Shown: positions 17,388 to 25,692 of the stretch, piece after piece | How the letters are laid out: every line of letters starts with the position of its first letter | Position numbering within the stretch: position 1 is the stretch's first letter | Notes under the pieces: generated by a model | Databases searched by the model: none | The model's input: only the letters and a program-made list of their open reading frames with translations | What the model was told of the DNA's origin: nothing | Program-made: the position numbers and the translations under genes | DNA from: JAUVXY01 sp964392345 | GTDB lineage: Bacteria; Actinomycetota; Humimicrobiia; Humimicrobiales; Humimicrobiaceae | Assembly: GCA_964392345.1 (NCBI GenBank) | Contig: CAYMPQ010000008.1 | Coordinates: forward strand, 1 to 38,884 | Direction: 5' to 3' | DNA length: 38,884 nt

Positions 17388-17446
17388 TTTAACCTAAGTT
17401 TTTTTAGTGTACAATAATGTCTAACTTCAAACCTTTAGGAGGAAAA

Positions 17447-18610
17447 ATGGAGAATTTTACATTTAAAAATGCTACAAAAATAATTTTTGGAAAAAATACT
17501 GAGAACCAGGCTGGCAGCGAGATAAAAAAGTATGGCAGCAGGGTATTGCTGCATTACGGCAGTGGAAGCATTAAAAAGCATGGGCTTTATGGTAGAGTTA
17601 TAAAATCTTTAAGGGATGATAGATTGGAGATAGTTGAACTGGGCGGTGTCCAGCCGAATCCCAAATTAAGCCTGGTAAAAAAAGGAATAGATATTTGCCG
17701 TAAAGAGAAAATTGATTTTATTCTTGCTGTGGGCGGAGGAAGCGTAATTGATTCAGCCAAAGCAATAGCCATAGGAGTACCTTACTCCGGGGATGTATGG
17801 GATTTTTATACCGGTAGGGCGGAAGCAAATGAAATTGTTCCTCTTGGAGTGATTCTTACTATACCTGCTGCAGGCAGTGAGGCAAGCAATGGTTCGGTAA
17901 TTACCAGAGAAAAAGGACATTATAAAAGGGCATTTGGAAGTGAATTATTACGTCCGGAGTTTGCTATATTAAATCCGGAAATTTCATATACGCTCCCACC
18001 TTATCAAACTGCCTGTGGTGCATCGGATATTATGGCACATGTAATGGAAAGATATTTTACAAGAGTTCAGAATGTCGAGCTTACTGACAGATTGTGCGAG
18101 GCTACTTTAAAAACAATAATCAATAATGTGCCAATAGCATTAAAAGAACCAAAAAATTATGAAGCACGTGCTGAAATTATGTGGGCAGGCACTGTTGCGC
18201 ATAATGATCTGATCGGTACCGGAAGAATAGGGGACTGGGGTTCGCATGATATAGAGCATGAAATCAGCGGGATTTATGATATTGCCCATGGCGCAGGATT
18301 ATCCATTGTTTTTCCGGCCTGGATGAAATATGTGTATAAACAGGATGTGGAAAGATTTGCACAATTTGCTGTAAATGTGTGGAGCGTGGAACCAGACTTT
18401 AAGGATGTGGAAAAAGTGGCACTGGAGGGAATAAAAAAACTGAAAAATTATTTCAGTAAGATAGGACTGCCGACCACTCTTAAAGAAGCAGATATTTCTG
18501 ATGATAGGATTGAAGAGATGGCTGCAAAATGTACTGAATCAGGTCCGGTTGGTAATTTTGTTGAATTAAATAGGGATGACGTACTAAAAATATTAATGCT
18601 TGCAAGGTGA
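17447..18610 (+). CDS. Iron-containing alcohol dehydrogenase (BdhA/YqhD type)
   Basis: A 387-residue group III alcohol dehydrogenase. The coenzyme motif is VGGGSVIDSAKA; metal ligands are expected among ASDIMAHVMERYF, DIEHE and DIAHGAGLSIVFP. I start at ATG 17447, which has AGGAGG 5 bases upstream; the longer frame from 17417 would swallow this Shine-Dalgarno. Length fits NADPH-dependent butanol dehydrogenase and YqhD aldehyde reductases. Likely role is reduction of aldehydes, for example the acetaldehyde made by DeoC, but that is inference. Divergent from polX with a 59-base gap. Confidence 0.93.
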   Translation: MENFTFKNATKIIFGKNTENQAGSEIKKYGSRVLLHYGSGSIKKHGLYGRVIKSLRDDRLEIVELGGVQPNPKLSLVKKGIDICRKEKIDFILAVGGGSVIDSAKAIAIGVPYSGDVWDFYTGRAEANEIVPLGVILTIPAAGSEASNGSVITREKGHYKRAFGSELLRPEFAILNPEISYTLPPYQTACGASDIMAHVMERYFTRVQNVELTDRLCEATLKTIINNVPIALKEPKNYEARAEIMWAGTVAHNDLIGTGRIGDWGSHDIEHEISGIYDIAHGAGLSIVFPAWMKYVYKQDVERFAQFAVNVWSVEPDFKDVEKVALEGIKKLKNYFSKIGLPTTLKEADISDDRIEEMAAKCTESGPVGNFVELNRDDVLKILMLAR

Positions 18611-18623
18611 ATTGCATAAGGAA

Positions 18624-18650
18624 AATTTAGAAATCGCAGCAATCTAAATT
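18624..18650 (+). terminator. Hairpin between convergent genes
   Basis: AATTTAGA (18624-18631) and TCTAAATT (18643-18650) form a perfect 8-bp stem with an 11-base loop in the 45-base gap between the converging alcohol dehydrogenase and comB genes. No T-run follows on either side, so it would be a weak bidirectional terminator at best. An overlapping CGCAG/CTGCG pair offers an alternative stem. Confidence 0.45.
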
Positions 18651-18655
18651 CTGCG

Positions 18656-19423
18656 TTACATTTTATAGGGCTCCAGGCAAATTATGGACCTGAACCGGTC
18701 ATTTAAATCCAGCACCTTCATCTTGCCAGCTATATTATATCTATCTACAAGAGAGCAGTATTTTAAATCCTCCCTTAAATTTAAGGCTGCGCAGCTTTTC
18801 CCGCTTGAGGATTTTAGAAAAACATTCATTATACTCCTCTCTTTTAAAGCGGAGTTATAAACAAGCTCGCCTGCATCATCTAGTTCTATGTCTTCAACTT
18901 TTTCCATTATTTTTTTTATAACAACCCCTGCTGCGAAGGCGTCATCGTAAGCTATTTTTCCCTGCTTGCCAGAGCATAGGATAACAATGTCGCTCTTATC
19001 CTTGCATGCATAATCTAGGACACAATCCACAGTATATGATAAATTTAGCAATGCAACTGGAAATGCAGCTTTTGCAAATTCGGCTTTTTTAAAAGACCTG
19101 GTTCCGTTGGTTGTTTTCATAACTATTGTTTTGCCGGTTAAATCAGTTTTAGAAATTGTTGATGGCGAATTATCATAATCAAAACCATCAATAATTAAAC
19201 CATCTTCCTCTCCGCATAATATAAAATCACCGTTCCATTTTTTAAGTCTGAAGGCTAAATCTTTGCTTTGCGATGTAATTATGCGCTTGGCCCTGCTTTC
19301 AAAAATGGCAGCAATGGTTGATGTTGCCCTTAAGACATCTATAACCATGCAAACAGAATTATTAAAAAATTCTTTATATTCTGATTCATCAAAATTATTT
19401 GCCAGCAGTACGCTTATTTTCAT
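18656..19423 (-). CDS. comB: 2-phosphosulfolactate phosphatase (ComB family)
   Basis: A 255-residue ComB protein. Characteristic are VCMVIDVLRATSTIAAIF, ILCGEEDG, IDGFDYDNSPS and MKTTNGTRS. ComB hydrolyses 2-phosphosulfolactate to sulfolactate in coenzyme M synthesis and in sulfolactate production by bacteria. No ComA, ComC or sulfolyase gene is nearby, so the actual substrate here is open; bacterial ComB homologues occur far outside methanogens. AAGGGA precedes the ATG. Confidence 0.88.
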   Translation of the reverse strand: MKISVLLANNFDESEYKEFFNNSVCMVIDVLRATSTIAAIFESRAKRIITSQSKDLAFRLKKWNGDFILCGEEDGLIIDGFDYDNSPSTISKTDLTGKTIVMKTTNGTRSFKKAEFAKAAFPVALLNLSYTVDCVLDYACKDKSDIVILCSGKQGKIAYDDAFAAGVVIKKIMEKVEDIELDDAGELVYNSALKERSIMNVFLKSSSGKSCAALNLREDLKYCSLVDRYNIAGKMKVLDLNDRFRSIICLEPYKM

Positions 19424-19506
19424 ATATTCCCTTATCTTTAAAGTAGTAAAATAATAATCTTTTCAGGATATTTTTTCAATTATAAAATTAATAATTTGTT
19501 ACCCGT

Positions 19507-19561
19507 AAAATATGCAAGCCTCTTGATAGCTTTCATTTTTTAAAAGTTCTCCTATCTTGTT
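19507..19561 (-). pseudogene. Remnant of a DUF763 gene C-terminus
   Basis: On the minus strand this encodes NKIGELLK then, after a frameshift, MKAIKRLAYF. The intact DUF763 gene at 25872-26963 ends SKIGRTEKIKAIKRLAYFYE. At DNA level gcaagcctcttgatagcttt is identical in both places. So a second copy once stood here, or the end was duplicated. The rest is not recognisable. Confidence 0.6.
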
Positions 19562-19668
19562 AGTGTAATTAAATGATAATAAAAATATCATATGATAACA
19601 GCATTAATATCTTTTTTTACTAACTCTTTTTTGATAGTATTAAAAAAGTAACTTATTAACTTAAATAA

Positions 19669-19824
19669 TCAATCAATATAATAGATGAATTTAAAGTCTT
19701 AAAAGATGTAATCACAAGATTAAATAAAAATAAAATCCCTTATGTGATTAGCGGCTCTGTGGCAATGAATTATTATTCTGAGCCACGAATGACAAGAGAT
19801 ATTGATATTGTCCTCCAAAAATAA
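19669..19824 (+). pseudogene. Remnant of a nucleotidyltransferase (AbiEii/MNT-like)
   Basis: A 51-codon frame without a normal start encodes NKIPYVISGSVAMNYYSEPR followed by MTRDIDIVLQK and a stop. The G-S-x-A and R-x-T-x-D-I-D-I pattern is the nucleotide-binding core of MNT/AbiEii-type nucleotidyltransferases, often found in toxin-antitoxin pairs. Such proteins are 150 residues or more; this piece ends right after the catalytic DID motif and lacks its partner, so it is a truncated remnant. Confidence 0.7.
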
Positions 19825-19924
19825 ATTTACTTGCCTTTCCTATAATTATATAATCATTAGCTTATAAGAGCCGATATAATATCTTTAGTATTTTTCAAGT
19901 AAGTTTTAAACAAAAGGATTAAAT

Positions 19925-21763
19925 ATCAAAGAATTAAAAACATTATTTAAATATTTTAAAAAACACCGGCTTCACCTATCCGGCAGTATTATATATATAT
20001 TACTTACCGGCCTCTTAGGTCTTCTCATCCCATGGATCTTAAAACTTGCAATTGATGGTATCGGAAGTACGCCTGATAGCATTAATCTATTAAAATTTGC
20101 AGGCTTTCTTGTGGGAATCGCAGCGCTGCAGGGTATTTTTAGATTTTATATGAGAAAAATGCTGATAGGCGTATCAAGGAAAATTGAATATAGCATAAGA
20201 ACTGACTTTTTTGCACACCTTCAAAAACTTGATTCATCTTTCTTTACAAACACCAGGACTGGAAGCATCATGGCCCTTATGACCAATGATCTTGAAGCAG
20301 TAAGAAACTTTGTAGGCCCTGGTCTTCTCAACTTATTCAATACTATCTTTATTTTCTTCACTACACTGACTGTAATGTTTTTAATTGATATAAAGCTGTC
20401 CCTTTATTCCCTGGTTGCAATTCCAATATTACCCTTCATGGTAAGCAAATTAAGCGCCATGCTTTACAGACGGTTTAAAAAGTCACAGGAACAATATGCG
20501 ACATTAACCGCAAGAACCCAGGAAAGTATTGCCGGAATAAAAGTGATTAAATCTTTCACCCAGGAAGAAAATGAAAAGAATATTTTCTCCGACCTTAATC
20601 TGGAATATATAAAAAGAAACCTTTCCCTAGCAAAAGTCCGCAGTGTTTTCTGGCCGGCAATGCTATTTATCGGTGGTATCGGGACAATGGTGGTTCTTCT
20701 TATTGGTGGAAGGCAAGTAATCAATCAGTCTTTAACTATTGGCCAATTTGTCCAGTTTAGTGCTTATATCGGCTCTATCACCTGGCCGCTGATTTCCCTG
20801 GGATGGGTTATTAACCTCCTTCAAAGGGGGTCTGTTTCAATGGGTAGAATTAATAATATATTTAGAATACAGCCGGATATTATACGCCCAAAGAGGCCGG
20901 TTATTATAAAGACTCTTTCAGGCAATATCAGTTTTGACCATGTTTATTATAGATATGAACTCAGCAAAAAGACAAAAGTTCTGCTAAAAGCCAATTTCCT
21001 GGATTTTAAAGATAATCCAACAAGATCTTCAAAAAACAATTGGACAATAAAAGATATCAGTTTTGATATAGAAACAGGTATGCAGGTAGGAATAGTAGGA
21101 TTTACCGGAAGCGGAAAGTCAACAATGGTAAATCTGATTCCACGCTTATACGATCCTCAAAAAGGAAAAATACTTATTGATGGGAAAAATATCAAATCTA
21201 TTCCGCCGGATGTACTCAGGTCTTATATTGGTTATGTGGACCAAGAACCATTTCTGTTTTCAAAATCCATAAAAGAAAATATCCTTTTTGGGAAAGAGGA
21301 ATTTTTTAAAGATTTAAATGAACAAGAGCTTTTAAATGTTGTGACTGAGGCATCTAAAACATCGCATTTACATGAAGATATTAAGACTTTTCCAGATTCT
21401 TACCAGACCATGATCGGTGAGCGCGGAGTCACCCTTTCCGGAGGACAGAAGCAAAGATTGGCCATAGCAAGGGCGCTTTTGTCCAGGCCTTCTGTGCTGA
21501 TACTTGATGATTCCTTCTCAAATGTTGATACCAATACTGAGAAACTGATTTTAAAAGATTTAAAGATGAAGACTAAAAATATAACAACCATAATTATTTC
21601 CCACCGTATTTCAACTATCAAGAATTCAGATCTTATTATTGTAATGGATGACGGCAGTATAGATGAAATTGGAAATCATAACAAAATGATGAAAACATGT
21701 GAAATTTATAAGAGATTATATTACAGGCAGCAACTATCTGAAGAGTTAGAGGAAGAAGTATGA
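19925..21763 (+). CDS. ABC exporter subunit (half-transporter with Walker B Asp), non-AUG start
   Basis: A type IV ABC exporter half, 612 residues if it starts at ATC 19925. Six membrane helices lead to the ATPase: Walker A GFTGSGKS (392-399), VDQEPFLFS, signature LSGGQ (504-508) and Walker B LILDDS with D529 in place of catalytic Glu. The first ATG/GTG/TTG-type codon in frame is GTG 20111, which would delete the first membrane helix. The frame is open from 19910, and AAAGGA (19913-19918) sits 6 bases before ATC 19925, so translation probably begins there or the start is mutated. ATGA overlap with the next gene implies a heterodimer. Confidence 0.85.
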   Translation: MKELKTLFKYFKKHRLHLSGSIIYILLTGLLGLLIPWILKLAIDGIGSTPDSINLLKFAGFLVGIAALQGIFRFYMRKMLIGVSRKIEYSIRTDFFAHLQKLDSSFFTNTRTGSIMALMTNDLEAVRNFVGPGLLNLFNTIFIFFTTLTVMFLIDIKLSLYSLVAIPILPFMVSKLSAMLYRRFKKSQEQYATLTARTQESIAGIKVIKSFTQEENEKNIFSDLNLEYIKRNLSLAKVRSVFWPAMLFIGGIGTMVVLLIGGRQVINQSLTIGQFVQFSAYIGSITWPLISLGWVINLLQRGSVSMGRINNIFRIQPDIIRPKRPVIIKTLSGNISFDHVYYRYELSKKTKVLLKANFLDFKDNPTRSSKNNWTIKDISFDIETGMQVGIVGFTGSGKSTMVNLIPRLYDPQKGKILIDGKNIKSIPPDVLRSYIGYVDQEPFLFSKSIKENILFGKEEFFKDLNEQELLNVVTEASKTSHLHEDIKTFPDSYQTMIGERGVTLSGGQKQRLAIARALLSRPSVLILDDSFSNVDTNTEKLILKDLKMKTKNITTIIISHRISTIKNSDLIIVMDDGSIDEIGNHNKMMKTCEIYKRLYYRQQLSEELEEEV

Positions 21764-23538
21764 GCTTTAGCTTTTACGAAAAAGATCTATCGGAAAGACA
21801 AATAGAAAAAAAAATACTTATCAGGCTGTTTAAGTATATCAAGCCTTATAAAAACCTTTTAGCTCTTACAGTATTTCTTCTGCTGGTAACTGCAGGACTT
21901 CAAGTTTTAGGGCCGTTTTTACTAAAAATTGCTATAGACAGATACATTATCCCCGGAAAGCCTGACGGATTGCTTTACATAGTATTACTATTTGGACTGG
22001 TAATATTATTTGAATTTATCTTAAGATATATCCAGGGTTATTATACAGAATATATGGGGCAGAAAATGATGTATGACATGAGAATGGATGTTTTTTTACA
22101 TATTCATAAGATGCCAATGTCTTTTTTTGATAAAAATCCGGTTGGCCGGGTAATGACCAGGGTAACTACTGACGTACAGACTTTAAATGAAATGTTATCT
22201 TCCGGGATAGTTACCCTCTTTGGAGACATATTTATGATAGCTGGCATTATGATTATTATGCTTTCTCTTAACTGGAAATTATCCCTAATAGCTTTTTCGG
22301 TTCTAGTTTTACTTGCCATTGCAACTTTTATTTTCAGAGCCAAAGTCAGAGTAACATTTAGGGTTATAAGGACAAAGATATCTAATATCAATTCTTTCCT
22401 TCAGGAATCAATTTCCGGAATAAATACCACAAAGATCTTTAACCGCCAGAAAAAAAATAATGAGGAGTTTATGGCCTTAAATGAAGGCTATCTTACAACT
22501 TATTTAAAAACCATTTTCTATTATGCAGTCTTTTTCCCTATTGTAATCCTGACAAGCACTCTGGCTGTTGCCCTTATGATCTGGTATGGAGGAGGAAAGG
22601 TGATCCAAGGTCTGCTGTCTCTGGGAACGCTTGTTGCATTTATCCAGTATATTGAAAAATTCTTCCATCCCATAAGTGACTTGAGCGAAAAATTCGGAAT
22701 ACTTCAGGAAGCCATAGCCGCATCTGAGAGGATATTTGGACTTTTGGATCAAAGGCCTTCAATTATCTCTCCAAAAAATCCAGTAAAAGTAAAGGGGATA
22801 AGAGGAAATATAAAGTTTGACGGAGTATGGTTTGCGTATAATAAGGATAATTATATTTTAAAAGATATATCTTTTAACCTTGCAACCGGCCAGAGTGTGG
22901 CTTTCGTGGGAGCAACCGGTTCCGGGAAAACTTCAATAATAAATTTGCTCAACAGGTTTTATGATATACAAAAGGGAAATATATATCTTGATGATATAAG
23001 TATAAAAAAATTTAAACTTCAGGATTTAAGGAAACATATAGGCGTTGTGATGCAGGATGTATTTTTATTTTCCGGAAGCATTTTGGATAACATACGGCTT
23101 GGAAATAAGAATATACCCATAGAAAAAGTAATAGAAGCTTCAAAATATGTAAATGCCCATAAATTTATAGAAAGGCTGCCTGATAAATACAACCATGAAG
23201 TAAAAGAAAGGGGACAGGCATTATCTGTGGGTCAGAGGCAGCTTATTGCTTTTGCAAGAGCAATAGTTTTCAATCCAGAAATACTTCTGGTTTTAGATGA
23301 AGCTACTTCAAGTATTGACTCGGAAATTGAAGCACTCATCCAGGATGCAATGGCTAAAATAATGAAAAACAGAACTACTATAGTAATTGCTCACAGGCTC
23401 TCCACTATAAAGAATGTTGATAAAATTATAGTACTTTCCCACGGACGGATTGTGGAAAGAGGAACCCATAGAGAACTTTTAAAACTTAAAGGTATCTATC
23501 ACAAGCTATACAAATACCAGTATCAGCTGCAAGCATAA
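21760..23538 (+). CDS. ABC exporter subunit (catalytic half-transporter)
   Basis: A 592-residue ABC exporter half. Membrane domain about 30-320, Walker A GATGSGKT (384-391), VMQDVFLFSGS, signature LSVGQ (488-492) instead of LSGGQ, Walker B VLDE with E514, and AHRLSTIKN. It complements its upstream neighbour: the consensus ATP site would use this protein's Walker A/B with the neighbour's LSGGQ; the degenerate site would use the neighbour's Asp and this LSVGQ. That asymmetry is the hallmark of heterodimeric exporters such as TM287/288 and BmrCD. ATP-driven export of hydrophobic compounds is expected; substrate unknown. Confidence 0.93.
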   Translation: MSFSFYEKDLSERQIEKKILIRLFKYIKPYKNLLALTVFLLLVTAGLQVLGPFLLKIAIDRYIIPGKPDGLLYIVLLFGLVILFEFILRYIQGYYTEYMGQKMMYDMRMDVFLHIHKMPMSFFDKNPVGRVMTRVTTDVQTLNEMLSSGIVTLFGDIFMIAGIMIIMLSLNWKLSLIAFSVLVLLAIATFIFRAKVRVTFRVIRTKISNINSFLQESISGINTTKIFNRQKKNNEEFMALNEGYLTTYLKTIFYYAVFFPIVILTSTLAVALMIWYGGGKVIQGLLSLGTLVAFIQYIEKFFHPISDLSEKFGILQEAIAASERIFGLLDQRPSIISPKNPVKVKGIRGNIKFDGVWFAYNKDNYILKDISFNLATGQSVAFVGATGSGKTSIINLLNRFYDIQKGNIYLDDISIKKFKLQDLRKHIGVVMQDVFLFSGSILDNIRLGNKNIPIEKVIEASKYVNAHKFIERLPDKYNHEVKERGQALSVGQRQLIAFARAIVFNPEILLVLDEATSSIDSEIEALIQDAMAKIMKNRTTIVIAHRLSTIKNVDKIIVLSHGRIVERGTHRELLKLKGIYHKLYKYQYQLQA

Positions 23539-23567
23539 TTTATTTGTGACATCTTCATGGCAATAAA

Positions 23568-23690
23568 TTACCGTGCATCCTGTTGAGGACCTGGTTCCTG
23601 CTTCACAGAGCCAACTTCCAGCACAGAAGTTGTTATCTCCACAGGCTTTAATTCGGGTGTGTCTCACCCTATTAGAAGAAAGCATGCAAC
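23568..23690 (-). mobile_element. Decayed C-terminus of IS200/IS605-family TnpB
   Basis: On the minus strand one frame reads RVRHTRIKACGDNNF and the adjacent frame PELKPVEITTSVLEVGSVKQ then EPGPQQDAR and TAA (stop at 23568-23570). ACGD and, about 15-20 residues on, a KQEP/KQEA tail are typical of the variable C-terminus of TnpB (OrfB) proteins. Both halves are needed, so the piece is frameshifted. No catalytic domain, zinc finger or tnpA is left in the 234-base gap. Confidence 0.55.
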
Positions 23691-23772
23691 AAATGATGGG
23701 CAAAGCCAACAAAAAATTTACAAAATCCATTAATATCTTTATAATTTTATTATTTATTTACCATTTTTTTAT

Positions 23773-24534
23773 ATGGATGAGATCATATTATACAGAATTT
23801 TTCTGGTTGCCCTCTTTGCGTTTGCTGCCATTGTATATTTCTCTCTTCTTCTTGTGCCTGCTCCTTATGGGCGCCATCTGCGCAAAGGCTGGGGCTATAC
23901 TGTAAAGGCAAAACATGGATGGCTTATTATGGAGTTCCCTGCCTTTTCTGTCATTATAATCTTATTTTTTCTGGGAAATAAAAGGGCCAGTATAGTAGCA
24001 ATAACATTTCTCCTCATGTGGACGGCACATTATTTTCAGCGCACCTTCATCTTTCCTTTTCTTATGAAGGGCGGAGATAAAAAATTCCCTGTCATACTGA
24101 TCGTTTTCGCTCTGGGTTTTAATATAATAAATGGTTATGTAAACGGAAAATACCTTTTTTACCTGGTACCGGTCTATCCAATTAGCTGGTTTTACGATCC
24201 GAGATTTATAATAGGGACAGCGCTTTTCATTTCAGGAATAGCAATAAACCTTCATTCGGACCATATTTTAAGGAGACTTAGAGATTCATCAAAAGATGGC
24301 TACAGCATCCCCCGCAGAGGCCTTTTCAAATATATATCCTGCCCGAACTATTTTGGAGAGATAATTGAATGGACGGGCTGGGCTGTTGCGACGTGGTCTA
24401 TCCCGGGTCTTGCATTTGCGGTTTTTACATTTGCCAATCTGGCTCCAAGGGCTTTTACAAATCACAAGTGGTACAGGGAAAACTTTCCTGATTATCCTGA
24501 AAAACGGAAAGCTCTTATACCATTTATAAAGTAG
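23773..24534 (+). CDS. Steroid 5-alpha-reductase family protein (SRD5A-like)
   Basis: A 253-residue polytopic membrane protein strongly resembling vertebrate SRD5A. GWLIMEFPAFSV carries E54 at the position of human SRD5A2 E57, and HYFQRTF carries Y87 at Y91. The NADPH-binding C-terminal half is highly alike: NYFGEIIEWTGWAVATWS, then DYPEKRKALIPFI at the very end. Family members reduce the delta-4 double bond of 3-oxo-steroids; other relatives reduce enoyl-CoA or polyprenols, but this copy has the steroid-type motif set. It lies after the TnpB remnant and converges on an SDR of 3-beta-HSD type. No clear Shine-Dalgarno. Confidence 0.9.
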   Translation: MDEIILYRIFLVALFAFAAIVYFSLLLVPAPYGRHLRKGWGYTVKAKHGWLIMEFPAFSVIIILFFLGNKRASIVAITFLLMWTAHYFQRTFIFPFLMKGGDKKFPVILIVFALGFNIINGYVNGKYLFYLVPVYPISWFYDPRFIIGTALFISGIAINLHSDHILRRLRDSSKDGYSIPRRGLFKYISCPNYFGEIIEWTGWAVATWSIPGLAFAVFTFANLAPRAFTNHKWYRENFPDYPEKRKALIPFIK

Positions 24535-24565
24535 TCAGGGGAATACTTATCTGGTATTCACTGAT

Positions 24566-25549
24566 CTACTTTATGATCCCAACCTCCTTGAACCATTTAA
24601 AGGTATCCCTGACGGATTCATTTACAGGAATGGGGTCATACCCAAGCTCCTCGCTTGCTTTCCTATGACTTATAAAAGAATTACTCTGGAGTGTGCATAA
24701 AGAGTAATTTGTATAGCGTGGCGTCCTGCCTGATATCCTGTAATATGCCGGAGTAAACCAGCAGTAGGCTTTTGCAAGCCATAGAGGGATATACAGGCCG
24801 GGGCTTCTTACCCCGGTCACTTCTGCAAGGATTTCAAACATATCCTGCATCGTGATCCTCTGCCCAGAAAGTATATAGTTTTCACCGGATTTTGCTTTTT
24901 GGGAGGCAAGGATATGACCCTCTGCTACATCCCTGACATCTACAAAATCATAGGCGCCGTCAATAGCCATTTTCATCTTTCCATTGTAGAAATCAAGAAA
25001 AGTCTGCGTTATGGCAGACAACCGCCAGTCACAGGGTCCGAGTGTTCCTGTCGGACATAATACTACCGTATGCAGTCCCTCTTTTCCGGCTTCAAGGACA
25101 TCAATACTTGCCTGTGCTTTCGATCTGTCATATTCACCCCTTTCATTTTCGGGGTCATATGGCATACTTTCATCTATTACCGTCCCCAGCGGCGGCTCCT
25201 TTAGTGCGTGTATAGTGCTTGTAAAAACAATTTTTTTTACCCCCGAGGTCCTGCAGGCTTTTAAAACATTCCGGGTCTCCTCAAGGTTTATCTCACGTGT
25301 TTGTTTTTCCTCTCCAGGCATTATGGAGATCTTTGCAGCCAGATGGTATACAGTTTCTACTCCCTTAAAAGATTCGACAAGCGATTTAATATCAAGAATG
25401 TTCCCAACAGCTTTATCTACAGGCAAACCCTCGAGTACGGAAAAATCCGAAGTAGTTCTGATAAAAGCTCTGACTTTCTCTCCTCTTTCAACAAGCTTTC
25501 GCACCAGCACATTGCCTATAAAACCCGTAGCTCCTGTCACCAGATTCAT
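24566..25549 (-). CDS. NAD-dependent epimerase/dehydratase-type SDR (3-beta-HSD-like)
   Basis: A 327-residue extended SDR. The Rossmann motif is VTGATGFIG (G6, G9, G12), S111 lies in VFTSTIHA and the catalytic pair Y140/K144 in YDRSK. PTGTLGPCD and DFVDVRDVAEGHILA follow. The overall plan matches 3-beta-hydroxysteroid dehydrogenases, dihydroflavonol reductases and HpnA-like proteins. Convergent (31-base gap) with the 5-alpha-reductase homologue, which makes a steroid or triterpenoid substrate plausible. Base composition is visibly richer in G+C than the DNA on either side, suggesting recent acquisition. Confidence 0.85.
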   Translation of the reverse strand: MNLVTGATGFIGNVLVRKLVERGEKVRAFIRTTSDFSVLEGLPVDKAVGNILDIKSLVESFKGVETVYHLAAKISIMPGEEKQTREINLEETRNVLKACRTSGVKKIVFTSTIHALKEPPLGTVIDESMPYDPENERGEYDRSKAQASIDVLEAGKEGLHTVVLCPTGTLGPCDWRLSAITQTFLDFYNGKMKMAIDGAYDFVDVRDVAEGHILASQKAKSGENYILSGQRITMQDMFEILAEVTGVRSPGLYIPLWLAKAYCWFTPAYYRISGRTPRYTNYSLCTLQSNSFISHRKASEELGYDPIPVNESVRDTFKWFKEVGIIK

Positions 25550-25692
25550 TTATTCTTTCTTTCATCAAGTACAAATAAATATTGTTGAAAGTATAATATG
25601 GATGCTGTAAAAAATCTATCTCTAATGTTTATTCAGAAGATGAGCTTAGAAATAATGCTCCAGTTTTATTATCGCAAGTCTTATAATCTTGA

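Noticed and set aside
23573..23905. A 110-codon plus-strand frame covering the gap before the SRD5A homologue
   Set aside because: It is antisense to the TnpB remnant and then out of frame with the reductase; no family similarity.
25011..25610. A 199-codon plus-strand frame opposite the SDR gene
   Set aside because: Ser/Thr/Phe-rich antisense shadow; the minus strand has the complete SDR motif set.
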